DNA from: Paraburkholderia flava
Lineage (GTDB): Bacteria > Pseudomonadota > Gammaproteobacteria > Burkholderiales > Burkholderiaceae
Length of the DNA: 64,000 bases
Assembly (NCBI RefSeq): GCF_004359985.1
Contig: NZ_SMRO01000002.1
Coordinates: 124,001 to 188,000 of the forward strand
Direction of reading: 5' to 3'
This document shows positions 29,733-38,349 of this stretch, piece by piece; the stretch's first letter is position 1, and each line of letters starts with the position of its first letter. The notes beneath the pieces are model-generated. The model had not been told where the DNA came from, did not search any database, and saw nothing but the letters and a program-made list of their open reading frames with translations. The position numbers were made by a program, and so were the translations under genes.

Positions 29733-30113
29733 ATGTCTACCTTCGCTTCGTTTCGCCCGTTCGTGCGGGCGCTCGCAACCGGCGCCGCAGCGCTCGCCGT
29801 CGCGTCGACTGCTTTTGCGCACGCATTGCCCGTGTCGCGCGAACCCGCGCCGGACACCGAAGTCGCCGCACCGACCCAGGTGACGATCCACTTCAGCGAG
29901 CCGCTCGAGCCCGCGTTCAGCAAGATCGTCGTCGACGATGCGGCCGGCAAGCCGGTCGGCGCCGGTCCGTCGGCGGTCGATGCGAACGACCGCAAGACGA
30001 TGCACGCGCCGCTCACGACTGCACTTGCGGCGGGCCGCTACACGGTGCACTGGAATGCCGTGGCCACCGACGGCCATCGCACGCAGGGCGACTACGCGTT
30101 CACCGTCAAATGA
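29733..30113 (+). CDS. copC: Periplasmic copper-resistance protein CopC
   Basis: 126 aa. A signal peptide ends ASTAFA-H30, so the mature protein begins with histidine, the Cu(II) ligand of CopC proteins. The rest is a small beta-barrel (VTIHFSEPLEPAFSKIVVDD, with the late VHWNAVATDGHRTQGDYAF). It delivers or buffers copper in the periplasm with CopD. Its stop codon overlaps the copD start (ATGA), so translation is coupled. No clear Shine-Dalgarno precedes ATG 29733. Confidence 0.92.
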   Translation: MSTFASFRPFVRALATGAAALAVASTAFAHALPVSREPAPDTEVAAPTQVTIHFSEPLEPAFSKIVVDDAAGKPVGAGPSAVDANDRKTMHAPLTTALAAGRYTVHWNAVATDGHRTQGDYAFTVK

Positions 30114-31039
30114 GCGTGGATGGTCTGTGGATCGGGCAGGTCGCGATGGCCGCGCTCATGAATGTCGCGTTTGCGTTTGCACTCGGTTCGGCTTTTCTCG
30201 CCGCGTGGCTCGCGGACGCGGCACGCACGCCAGCGTCGCCGGCGCGTCCGGCTGCGCAGCGCGCACAACGTTCGATGGTGGCCGCAGCCAGCGTGCTGGT
30301 GCTCGCGGATCTCGGCTGGCTCTGGTATCAGGGCGCGTCGATGAGCGGCAGCGCGTTGTCCGACGGGCTCGACGCCGTGCCGACCGTGCTTGCGCAAACG
30401 CACGTCGGTCATGGCTGGAGCGTCGCGTTCGCCGGCGCGGTCGTGCTGCTGCTGACCTCGCTCGCGCAGGGCGGCACGTTGCGCAACGCGGTGCTGGGGC
30501 TCGCCGCGATCGCGATCGCGGCCGGCAAGGCATCGCTGGGTCACGCGGCCGATGCGGGCGTTGTGTCGCCGGCGATCGGCGTGCAGACGCTGCACATTCT
30601 CGCGACCGGCCTGTGGGGCGGACTCGTGCTGGCGGCCGGACTCTCGGTCTTGCCGGCGCTCGGCGCATCGACTGCGCGCGGCGTGCTGATCCGCACGGCG
30701 ACGCAACTGTCGGGCACCGCGCTGGTGGCATTCGTGTTCGTGATCGCAACCGGCGCGTTCAACGCTGTGCGCGGCTCGGGCGGTTCGCTCGACGCGATCG
30801 CGCACAGCACGTGGGGTCACGTGTTGATCCTGAAGCTCGTACTGGTTGCGCTGGCGCTGCTGTTCGGCGCGCTGAACCGTCTGTCGGCGTTGCCGCGTCT
30901 GCGCCGTACCGCATCGACGATGGACGCGCACACGTTCGTCAATCTCGTGTACTTCGAGGCGTTCGCGATGATCGGTGTGTTCGTCGCGGCTGCTGCGCTG
31001 GCGCACAGCGTGCCGGCGTTTGCGGCACTGGGCGGGTGA
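30110..31039 (+). CDS. copD: Inner-membrane copper-resistance protein CopD
   Basis: 309 aa, about eight membrane segments, matching the CopD/PcoD family (GKASLGHAADAG, LHILATGLWGGLVLAAGL and the later HSTWGHVLILKLVLVALALL region with candidate His ligands). It is thought to move copper across the inner membrane with periplasmic CopC. The start overlaps the copC stop by 4 nt. No other copper genes are adjacent on this strand. Confidence 0.9.
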   Translation: MSVDGLWIGQVAMAALMNVAFAFALGSAFLAAWLADAARTPASPARPAAQRAQRSMVAAASVLVLADLGWLWYQGASMSGSALSDGLDAVPTVLAQTHVGHGWSVAFAGAVVLLLTSLAQGGTLRNAVLGLAAIAIAAGKASLGHAADAGVVSPAIGVQTLHILATGLWGGLVLAAGLSVLPALGASTARGVLIRTATQLSGTALVAFVFVIATGAFNAVRGSGGSLDAIAHSTWGHVLILKLVLVALALLFGALNRLSALPRLRRTASTMDAHTFVNLVYFEAFAMIGVFVAAAALAHSVPAFAALGG

Positions 31040-31106
31040 GGCATTGTTCACGTTTGGGTGGCAACGCGCGACGCGCTGCTACCCGGCGCGTACCCAACCC
31101 CACGCA

Positions 31107-31140
31107 CAAAAATACGCCGCACAGCGCAAGCCATGCGGCG
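31107..31140 (-). terminator. Probable terminator of the small two-gene unit at 31.2-31.7 kb
   Basis: CGCCGCA (31115-31121) and TGCGGCG (31134-31140) form a 7-bp stem with a 12-nt loop. On the minus strand it is followed by TATTTTTG. It lies 47 nt after the stop of the DUF2158-like gene. Confidence 0.6.
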
Positions 31141-31186
31141 CAAACACACGGTCGCCCGGCGGGGAGCCGGCCCCCGGTACTACCCG

Positions 31187-31402
31187 TTATGCGACGAGTG
31201 CGTCGTGCACCCGTTCCAGCGTTGCGCCCGGAAACATCTCCTGTTGCAGTTCGCCGTCGTCGTCGAACCACTGGCAGATCAGCCAGGTGCCCGGCGCGAA
31301 CAGCACGGGGCCGACCCACGTGGCGGTCATCGGGCGGCCGCCCGATTTCAGCGTGAGCACGTCGCCGGCGCGGTAAGCGAAGTCGAAAGTGGCGTGGTTC
31401 AT
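31187..31402 (-). CDS. YodC-like small protein (DUF2158)
   Basis: 71 aa. FAYRAGDVLTLKSGGRPMTA followed by CQWFDDDGELQQEMFPGATL matches the small YodC/DUF2158 family, in which a short beta-barrel starts with GDVVxLKSGGPxMTV. The function of the family is unknown. It lies 39 bp downstream of a small membrane-protein gene on the same strand, so the two are probably one unit. Confidence 0.82.
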   Translation of the reverse strand: MNHATFDFAYRAGDVLTLKSGGRPMTATWVGPVLFAPGTWLICQWFDDDGELQQEMFPGATLERVHDALVA

Positions 31403-31441
31403 GAGCGTGAGATCCGTCGGAGATCGCGGGCGGCTACTGAA

Positions 31442-31744
31442 CTACTCGTAGCCGAGCTTGTGGCCGACGATCGGCGCGGCGAACAGCGCGAGCGCGCCGC
31501 CGACGATCTTGCCTTCCAGTTCCGCGGCCGCGACGCGCGCGCCGTACAGATGGGTCAGCACGTCGAAGAGCTGCGGCAGACAGTAGAGCGCGACCGCGCC
31601 GATGAAGCACTTGTCGACGAACGCGATACGCCAGCCGCGCTCGTAAGCGACGATCGCAGCGATCACGCGCAGCACCGCGAACACCACCAGGGTGCCGACT
31701 GCCGCCTGTTCGCGGATCAGATAGTCGGGAAGAAATTCGCCCAT
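31442..31744 (-). CDS. Small membrane protein, unknown function
   Basis: 100 aa with about three hydrophobic segments (VGTLVVFAVLRVIAAIVAY, FIGAVALYCLPQLFDVL, IVGGALALFAAPIVG). I recognise no domain. It ends 39 bp before the YodC-like gene, and the two probably share a promoter just upstream of 31744 and the terminator at 31107-31140. Confidence 0.65.
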   Translation of the reverse strand: MGEFLPDYLIREQAAVGTLVVFAVLRVIAAIVAYERGWRIAFVDKCFIGAVALYCLPQLFDVLTHLYGARVAAAELEGKIVGGALALFAAPIVGHKLGYE

Positions 31745-31825
31745 TGCCTGCCTCTCGAATATTTATGACTGTTCGAGGACAGTTGAGCAAGGAGTGGGCC
31801 AAGCGTGAAGGCGGAGTGGCGTTGC

Positions 31826-31855
31826 CGAAAGAAAAGCCTTGTGGGACAAGGCTTT
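31826..31855 (-). terminator. Intrinsic terminator of the galactonate operon
   Basis: AAAGCCTTGT (31833-31842) and ACAAGGCTTT (31846-31855) make a perfect 10-bp stem with a GGG loop. On the minus strand it is followed by TCTTTC. It lies about 120 nt after the transporter stop, so the message would have a long 3' tail. Confidence 0.7.
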
Positions 31856-31975
31856 ACGGCAAGCAGAAGAGGGCGGACAAACGCCGCAAAGACCTTTCCA
31901 GCCGTCGACGTTACGTAACTCGAAGCGGCTCCGGAACGCTGCCCGTAACACGCGCCGAAGCGCGCAAAGACGCAG

Positions 31976-33295
31976 CTATTCGATCCGCTCGATCCGTCCG
32001 ACGACGAACAGATACGACAGCGCGCCCACCAGCCCGACCGCGCTCATGAAGACGAGCGCCGGCGCGAAGTCGTCGCCTTTCACGAGCAGGCCGATCACGA
32101 TCGGCACGCAGATCGACGACAGGTTGCCCATCAGGTTGAACATGCCGCCGGTGAGGCCGAGCAGTTCCTTCTTCGCCATCGACGACACGAGCACCCACGT
32201 GATCGACGAAAACCCGCTGCCGAAAAACGCGATCGCCATGAAGACGATCACCATCGCCGGCGTGCTCACGAAGTTCGCGCCGACGATCGCGGTCGACAGC
32301 AGCAGCCCCGCGACGATCGGCACCTTGCGCGCGACCGTCGCCGATGCGCCGCGCCGGATCATCCAGTCGGACAGCAGACCCGACGACAGAATCCCGACGA
32401 ACGCCGCGAGAAACGGCACCGACGCCATGAAGCCCGCCTTCAGGAAATCCATGTGGCGGTATTTGACGAGGTAGGTCGGGAACCACGTGAGAAAAAACCA
32501 CAGCGTCGACGTCACGGCGATCTGGCCGACATACACGCCCCACAGTCGACGGTTGCCGAGCACCGCGCGCCAGTCGGCGGCGGTATAGCGGCGGCGTTCC
32601 TGACGAAGCGAGCCGCCCGGCTCACTCAGATCGACGAGCCCGCCGCCCGCGCGGATCGTGTCGAGTTCCTGCTGGTTGACACCGCGCGCCGCACCTGGCT
32701 CGCGATAGAGCGCATACCAGACGAACGCCCACAGCACGCCCACGCCGCCCGTCAGCACGAACACGCCGTGCCAGCCGAAGTGTTCCTGCGTGAGGACGAG
32801 TGCCGGCGTCAGGAACGCGAGGCCGACGTACTGACCCGACGTGTAGATCGCGATCGCGCGTGCCCGCTCGCTATCGGGAAACCACGTGGTGACGATGCGG
32901 TTCAGCGTCGGATACGCAGGCGCTTCGAGCACGCCGAGCAGCACGCGCAGCGACAGCAGCACGGCGAACGCGCTGGCGAATCCTTGCAGGATCGTCGCGA
33001 GCGACCACAGCCCGACGATCGCCGCCATCATCAGCCGGGGACGCGTGCGATCGACGAGCATGCCGCCCGGAATCTGCAGCAGCGCATACGACCAGCCGAA
33101 CGCGGAGAACACGAGTCCTAGCTGAGCCGGCGACAACTGCAGTTCGCGGCCGATCGCCGTCGCGGCGATCGACAGGTTGCTGCGGTCCAGATACGTGATG
33201 ACGACGGTGACGAACAGCATCGCGAGCAGTTGATGCCGCTTGCCGGTCGCACGCGGTTGCACGTCAGCGTCAGCGCGGATAGGGGTTGTCTCCAC
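31976..33295 (-). CDS. MFS transporter of the anion:cation symporter family (DgoT/GudP-like)
   Basis: About 439 aa with twelve membrane segments. FVTVVITYLDRSNLSIAATA is the ACS-family start shared by galactonate, glucarate and hexuronate transporters. RVLLGVLEAPAYPTLNRIVT and the DRTRPRL loop also fit. I prefer GTG 33295 (AAGGAG 10 nt upstream); ATG 33322 is possible. It lies 134 bp after dgoD on the same strand, so galactonate is the likely substrate. Confidence 0.86.
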   Translation of the reverse strand: METTPIRADADVQPRATGKRHQLLAMLFVTVVITYLDRSNLSIAATAIGRELQLSPAQLGLVFSAFGWSYALLQIPGGMLVDRTRPRLMMAAIVGLWSLATILQGFASAFAVLLSLRVLLGVLEAPAYPTLNRIVTTWFPDSERARAIAIYTSGQYVGLAFLTPALVLTQEHFGWHGVFVLTGGVGVLWAFVWYALYREPGAARGVNQQELDTIRAGGGLVDLSEPGGSLRQERRRYTAADWRAVLGNRRLWGVYVGQIAVTSTLWFFLTWFPTYLVKYRHMDFLKAGFMASVPFLAAFVGILSSGLLSDWMIRRGASATVARKVPIVAGLLLSTAIVGANFVSTPAMVIVFMAIAFFGSGFSSITWVLVSSMAKKELLGLTGGMFNLMGNLSSICVPIVIGLLVKGDDFAPALVFMSAVGLVGALSYLFVVGRIERIE

Positions 33296-33429
33296 CGGAA
33301 GCGTTCTCCTTGTTCTCTGCATGCGGCGACGGCGCGAGGTGCGTGCCGTGCCGCACGTGACATGCCCGACGTGCCGACGCGTTCTCAACACGCGTGGCAC
33401 GCCGTCTCACAGCATGAGGTGAAACCCGC

Positions 33430-34578
33430 TCACCACTCCGCAACGCTACCGTCCGCATGACGCCACACCGGATTGCGCCAGCGATGCCCGACCTTCGCCA
33501 TCTCGCGAACCTTCTCCTCGTTGACTTCAATGCCGAGGCCCGGGCCTTGCGGAATCGTCACCATGCCATCTTCGTACTTGAAGACCTCGGGATTCTTGAT
33601 GTAGTCGAGCAGGTCGTTGCCCTGGTTGTAGTGAATGCCGAGGCTCTGTTCCTGGATGAACGCGTTGTAGCTGACCGCGTCGATCTGCAGGCAGGTTGCG
33701 AGCGCGATCGGCCCGAGCGGGCAGTGCAGCGCGACCGCGACGTCGTACGCTTCGGCCATCGACGCGATCTTGCGGCACTCGGTGATACCGCCCGCGTGCG
33801 ACGCGTCCGGCTGGATGATGTCGACGTAACCGCCCGCGAGGATGTGCTTGAAGTCCCAGCGCGAGTAAAGACGCTCGCCGAGCGCGATCGGCGTGCTGGT
33901 CTGGTTGACGATGTCGCGCAGCGCCTCGACGTTCTCCGACAGCACCGGCTCTTCGATGAACATCAGCTTGTACGGGTCGAGTTCCTTCGCGAGCACCTTC
34001 GCCATCGGCTTGTGCACGCGGCCGTGGAAGTCCACGCCGATACCGACGTTCGGCCCGACCGCTTCGCGCACTGCCGCGACGTTGTTGATGACGCCCTGGA
34101 CCTTGTCGAAGGTGTCGATGATCTGCAGCTCTTCCGAGCCGTTCATCTTCACCGCCTGGAAGCCGCGCTCGACCACGGCGCGCGCGTTATTCGCGACATC
34201 GCTCGGACGGTCGCCGCCGATCCACGAATACACCTTGATGCGATCGCGCACCTGGCCGCCGAGCAGCGCATGCACCGGCACGCCGTGATGCTTGCCCTTG
34301 ATGTCCCATAACGCCTGGTCGACACCGGCGATCGCGCTCATCGAAATCGGACCGCCGCGATAGAAGCCGGCGCGGTACATCACCTGCCAATGGTCTTCGA
34401 TCAGCAGCGGGTCCTTGCCGATCAGATAGTCGGACAGCTCGTCGACGGCGGTCGCGACCGTATGCGCACGGCCTTCGACGACCGGTTCGCCCCAGCCCAC
34501 GATGCCTTCGTCGGTTTCGATCTTCACGAAGCACCAGCGCGGCGGAACGATGAAGGTTTCGATCCGGGTGATTTTCAT
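33430..34578 (-). CDS. dgoD: D-galactonate dehydratase
   Basis: Enolase-superfamily enzyme converting D-galactonate to 2-keto-3-deoxygalactonate. It is 382 aa, the same length as E. coli DgoD, and the key residues fall at the same numbers: metal ligands D183, E209 and E235, and catalytic H185 and H285 ([31 protein letters not shown]). The start [20 protein letters not shown] is standard. It is followed by a matching transporter and divergent from a GntR regulator across a region with a strong palindrome. The downstream kinase and aldolase are not in the window. Confidence 0.95.
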   Translation of the reverse strand: MKITRIETFIVPPRWCFVKIETDEGIVGWGEPVVEGRAHTVATAVDELSDYLIGKDPLLIEDHWQVMYRAGFYRGGPISMSAIAGVDQALWDIKGKHHGVPVHALLGGQVRDRIKVYSWIGGDRPSDVANNARAVVERGFQAVKMNGSEELQIIDTFDKVQGVINNVAAVREAVGPNVGIGVDFHGRVHKPMAKVLAKELDPYKLMFIEEPVLSENVEALRDIVNQTSTPIALGERLYSRWDFKHILAGGYVDIIQPDASHAGGITECRKIASMAEAYDVAVALHCPLGPIALATCLQIDAVSYNAFIQEQSLGIHYNQGNDLLDYIKNPEVFKYEDGMVTIPQGPGLGIEVNEEKVREMAKVGHRWRNPVWRHADGSVAEW

Positions 34579-34680
34579 GGCGGCATCTCCTTGTGTGGCG
34601 GCCTTGCGGGGTTCGGTTCAGGTTCGGATTCGGTTTCGACGAACCTCGAGAAATCAGATACTACACAAAATCGGCGCTTG

Positions 34681-34696
34681 GTACTATTAATAGTAC
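34681..34696. promoter_or_regulatory. Perfect 16-bp palindrome, likely operator of the galactonate regulator
   Basis: GTACTATTAATAGTAC is its own reverse complement and is extended rightwards by another TACTATT. It is markedly AT-rich, lying 103 nt upstream of dgoD and 129 nt upstream of the regulator start. That is a suitable place for a GntR-type dimer controlling both promoters. No other palindrome of this length is seen in the gap. Confidence 0.75.
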
Positions 34697-34824
34697 TATT
34701 CGGGAAATTACCGCCCGGGCACCGCTGGAATAATCACAGGATCATCGATAATCGGGCCCGTTCGGGTATCGTCCTTTCGTCTGCCTTCCATTGACCGCGC
34801 CGCGAGGCGTCACGGAGAACCGCC

Positions 34825-35502
34825 ATTCAGCACGATCTGCACGGCCGCGTCGCACACGATCTCGCGACTGCCATCCTGCGCGGCGACTACGCGCCCGAAT
34901 CGATCCTGCCGCGCGAAGCCGAACTGATGGACGCGTTCGGCGTGAGTCGCACGGTGTTGCGCGAAGCGCTGCGGACGCTGACGTCGAAAGGGCTGATCGA
35001 GTCGCGTCCGCGGGTCGGCACGCGCGTGCGGCCGCGCGCCGCGTGGAATCTGCTCGATGCGGATCTGCTCGAGTGGTATTCGAAGGTCGCGCCGCCGGTC
35101 GCGTTCGCGCTGAAGCTGCAGGAGATGCGCGAGATGATCGAGCCGTATGCGGCCGCGCTCGCCGCCGCATCGCATGCGGATGCGACGTTCGCTTCACTCG
35201 ATGCCGCGCATTCGGCGATGGTCGCCGCACGCAACGTCGACGAATGGGTGCGCGCGGATCTGCGCTTTCACCTGAGCGTGCTGGCCGCGTGCAGCAACGA
35301 ACTGCTCGTGCCGCTCGGCACGTTGATCGAGCGCACGCTCGAAGCGCAGTTGCGATTGAACGCGAAACGCGCGGACGTGTTCAATGCGTCGCTGGCGGAA
35401 CACTCGGCGGTGTTCGAAGCGATCCGCGATCGTGACGCGGACGGCGCGCGCCGCGCGATGGCCGCGCTGCTTGGCGTGACGCGCGGGCGGATCGAAGGGT
35501 AA
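34825..35502 (+). CDS. GntR/FadR-family regulator of galactonate use, probable AUU start
   Basis: 225 aa from AUU 34825. Winged helix (LHGRVAHDLATAILRGDYAP, then AELMDAFGVSRTVLREALRT, then GLIESRPRVGTRVRPR) followed by an FCD all-helical effector domain (about 80-215). The first ATG (34927) would delete the first helix of the DNA-binding domain. A TGA at 34792-34794 limits the frame, and no ATG, GTG or TTG lies between. GGAG at 34814-34817 is 7 nt before AUU 34825. It is divergent from dgoD, so a DgoR role is likely. Confidence 0.85.
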   Translation: MQHDLHGRVAHDLATAILRGDYAPESILPREAELMDAFGVSRTVLREALRTLTSKGLIESRPRVGTRVRPRAAWNLLDADLLEWYSKVAPPVAFALKLQEMREMIEPYAAALAAASHADATFASLDAAHSAMVAARNVDEWVRADLRFHLSVLAACSNELLVPLGTLIERTLEAQLRLNAKRADVFNASLAEHSAVFEAIRDRDADGARRAMAALLGVTRGRIEG

Positions 35503-35525
35503 GTATCGAAGCGTGAGCGCGCAGG

Positions 35526-36902
35526 TTACGCGGCGCTCAGCGCCCGCTGCACCGTCCGTTCGAGCAACGCATGGAACCGCTGCCTGATCCGGCCGACGGC
35601 TTCGTCCTTGTACGGAAAACTCTCGTTCTTGCCATGCACCAGCATCGTCGCGTTGACCTCGAACACGACGACTTCGCCTGACGGCGTCAGCGCGCAGTCG
35701 ATCCCGAAGTAGTCGAGACCGATCGCGTCGCGGATCGCGCGCAACGCGGACAGCTGCTGTGTGCCGAACACGCGCCATGGGTCGTCGAGGAAGGCCCGTT
35801 CTTCGTCCTGCATCCACGGGCAGTCCGCCATCGGTGTCGTCACGTGATGGATCTTCCACTTGTCGTCGATCGCGAGGTGGTACGGCAGAACGTCATCGCC
35901 GACGAAGATAAACCGGTACTTGCGGAAAAAACCGTCTTCGGACCGGTAGTCGACGAACGGCGTGACGTAGCAATGCGCGTCGCCCAGATCGCTCAGGAAC
36001 GCAACGAGCTGATCGCGATCGTCGATCTTCTCGAAGTCTTCGCCGCCGTGAGTTCCTGCACGTCGAACCAGCAGCGGAACTTTGATCCGGCCATCGTCGA
36101 GTGTTTGCAGCAGATCCGCTGCGGGCAATGCGCGCGTGTGCGGAACGACGCAACCCGGGGTGCCCGCAAGACGCGTCGAAATCGACGCGCGGTCCGTGCC
36201 GTCGATCAGTCGCGGGTGATTGATCACCGGCCGACCGATACGCTCGGTCAGCGTCTCCACCGTACCCAGAATTGCGCGGCTTTGATCGACATCGGAGACC
36301 AGGTTGACGATCACGTCCGCATGCCCGCGCAGCAGATCGATGTCGTACTCGATGTCCTTCAGCACGGTGAAGATGCTGCTTTCGAACGGCGCGCGGCTCA
36401 CGAAATAATCGGGCGGCGTGTTGCCCGCGCCCGGCGCGAACATCCACAACACGCGGAATGCCGGCGGCGATACCGCGGCGGGCATCGTCCATAAAGGCTT
36501 CGCTTCGACTGCGCGGCGATAGGTTGCTGCGGCCTCGTCGTCGAGCCCCAGCATCTGCTCGAGATTGGCGATGCTGTGCAGCAGTTGACCATCATTCGGT
36601 TGGAGCACAAGCGCATGCCGGTAATGCACGAGCGCATCGTTGGCCCGGCCCGCGAACGAGTGCGCCAGAGCAAGCCTTCGATGCACTTCGGCACTCGCAT
36701 GCGGTGTGCTCGCAAGCGGATCGAGCACATCGACCGCTTCGTCGTAACGGCCGCCGAGAATCTGTATCCGCGCAAGTTCGAGGCACGCGATTTCGTGTCG
36801 CGGCTCACCGGCGAGCACCTGCCGCAACAGCGGTTCCACGAGATCGAGCTGCCCGTTCTGGGAGTGTGTAGCGGCCTGTAGCAGCAGAGTGTCGAGGGTC
36901 AT
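35526..36902 (-). CDS. TPR-repeat protein with C-terminal ATP-grasp-like domain
   Basis: 458 aa. Residues ~1-135 hold three or four tetratricopeptide repeats (VHRRLALAHSFAGRANDALV, then HYRHALVLQPNDGQLLHSIA). The rest resembles a RimK-type ATP-grasp ligase: PLLVRRAGTHGGEDFEKI, DGFFRKYRFIFVGDDVLPYH, and near the end GLDYFGIDCALTPSGEVVVF with D402, E415 and N417 as plausible metal/ATP ligands. It may add an amino acid or peptide to a bound partner. The stop is 23 bp from the convergent regulator stop. It is divergent from the SerC-like gene. Substrate is unknown. Confidence 0.78.
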   Translation of the reverse strand: MTLDTLLLQAATHSQNGQLDLVEPLLRQVLAGEPRHEIACLELARIQILGGRYDEAVDVLDPLASTPHASAEVHRRLALAHSFAGRANDALVHYRHALVLQPNDGQLLHSIANLEQMLGLDDEAAATYRRAVEAKPLWTMPAAVSPPAFRVLWMFAPGAGNTPPDYFVSRAPFESSIFTVLKDIEYDIDLLRGHADVIVNLVSDVDQSRAILGTVETLTERIGRPVINHPRLIDGTDRASISTRLAGTPGCVVPHTRALPAADLLQTLDDGRIKVPLLVRRAGTHGGEDFEKIDDRDQLVAFLSDLGDAHCYVTPFVDYRSEDGFFRKYRFIFVGDDVLPYHLAIDDKWKIHHVTTPMADCPWMQDEERAFLDDPWRVFGTQQLSALRAIRDAIGLDYFGIDCALTPSGEVVVFEVNATMLVHGKNESFPYKDEAVGRIRQRFHALLERTVQRALSAA

Positions 36903-37203
36903 GATGCGCGGAGTCAGGTTTTGAAGGGCGGCATGACGGCGGATCGCCGCAACGGTGATTGATCGAGAATGCGATCACTGGACACAGGGTAGGCAGGGAA
37001 GGTCCGACACACCCGCAAGAATGCGAAGGCGCGTCCCGAATTCCGCGTTGCTTACGCGACGCTTTCCTGTTCGCGTGCCGCCACGCATCTTCGTGCCGCG
37101 CGTCGCGCCGGACTGTGCCGGGTTCACTCTTCGTTATCGGCAGTGTGTGCACTACCGGTTTCGCTTGAAGCCGGCCACTGAAAACTTTCCAGACGAGGCG
37201 CAA

Positions 37204-38325
37204 ATGGACCTTCAGTACAACTTCTCCGGCGGACCCGGCGCGCTTCCGCTGCCCGTCCTCATGCAGGCGCAACAGGCGATCCATGAAGTCCCGGAAGTGG
37301 GCCTGTCCATTCTTGGCATCAACCACCGCTCCGACTGGTTCCGCGCAGCGCTCGACGAAGCCGAAGCGAATATCCGTCAGCTGCTCAAGGTGCCCGACAA
37401 CTATCATGTGCTGTTTCTGCAAGGCGGCAGCACGTTGCAGTTCGCGATGCTCGCGATGAACTTCGGCGGCATCGGCGAACAGCCGCCGTCGTATGTGTCG
37501 TCGGGGTACTGGAGTCGCAAGAGCGTGTCGGACTCGGGCGTCGGCGCGCAGATGCGGATTGTGTGGGATGGTGAATCGATGGGCTTTCGCCGGATGCCGA
37601 AGGCGTCGGAACTCGACATCGATCCGCGCAGCAGCTACCTGCATTATGTGTCGAACGAAACGGTCGAAGGCTTGCAGACGCATGACGGTCTGTTCGCCGG
37701 CGATATCCCCGTGTTCTGCGACATGTCGTCCGATTTCATGTCGCGGCCCATCGACGTGTCCCGCTACGCGATGATCTACGCGCACGCGCAGAAAAACCTC
37801 GGACCGGCCGGCGTGACGATTGCGATCCTGCGCGATGACATGGTCGAACGCGCGCAAACCGGGCTGGCCAGCATTCTCGATTACCGGACCCACATCGCCG
37901 CGCGGTCGATCTACAACACGCCGCCGGTGTTCTCGCTCTACATCGTGCTGCTGGTCACGCGCTGGATTCGCGAGACATTCGGCAATCTGGAGAACCTCGA
38001 TGCGGTGAACCGGCGCAAGGCGGATCTGCTCTATCGTGTGATCGATGCCGACTCAGGCATTTACGTCGCGCATGCGGAGCGTGAGTCGCGTTCGTCGATG
38101 AACGTTGCGTTCACCTGCCGGACGCCGGAACTCACCGCGCAATTTCTGCGTGAGGCGCAGGCGGCGGGTTTGCATGGGCTGGACGGTCACCGGTCGATCG
38201 GCGGTGTGCGCGCATCGCTGTACAACGCGCTGACCGAGCACGAGGCTCGCGTGCTGGCTTCATTCATGGAACGCTTCTCCGAGCGGCACGCGGCCGTACG
38301 CGAGCTTTCTCTCGCAGAAGCGTAG
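37204..38325 (+). CDS. serC: Phosphoserine aminotransferase (SerC family, probably a second copy)
   Basis: Class V PLP-dependent aminotransferase, 373 aa, converting 3-phosphohydroxypyruvate to phosphoserine. It starts MDLQYNFSGGPGALPLPVLM. HRSDWF, PNETVxG-like YVSNETVEGL, and the PLP lysine K197 in YAHAQKNLGPAG all fit SerC. ATG 37204 is preceded by GAGG; the frame is open upstream but with no similarity. In Burkholderiaceae the main serC usually sits with pheA and hisC. This one stands alone, so it may be a paralogue with another 3-keto-acid substrate. Confidence 0.87.
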   Translation: MDLQYNFSGGPGALPLPVLMQAQQAIHEVPEVGLSILGINHRSDWFRAALDEAEANIRQLLKVPDNYHVLFLQGGSTLQFAMLAMNFGGIGEQPPSYVSSGYWSRKSVSDSGVGAQMRIVWDGESMGFRRMPKASELDIDPRSSYLHYVSNETVEGLQTHDGLFAGDIPVFCDMSSDFMSRPIDVSRYAMIYAHAQKNLGPAGVTIAILRDDMVERAQTGLASILDYRTHIAARSIYNTPPVFSLYIVLLVTRWIRETFGNLENLDAVNRRKADLLYRVIDADSGIYVAHAERESRSSMNVAFTCRTPELTAQFLREAQAAGLHGLDGHRSIGGVRASLYNALTEHEARVLASFMERFSERHAAVRELSLAEA

Positions 38326-38349
38326 ACGCATAGACGTATCGCGGCGGAA

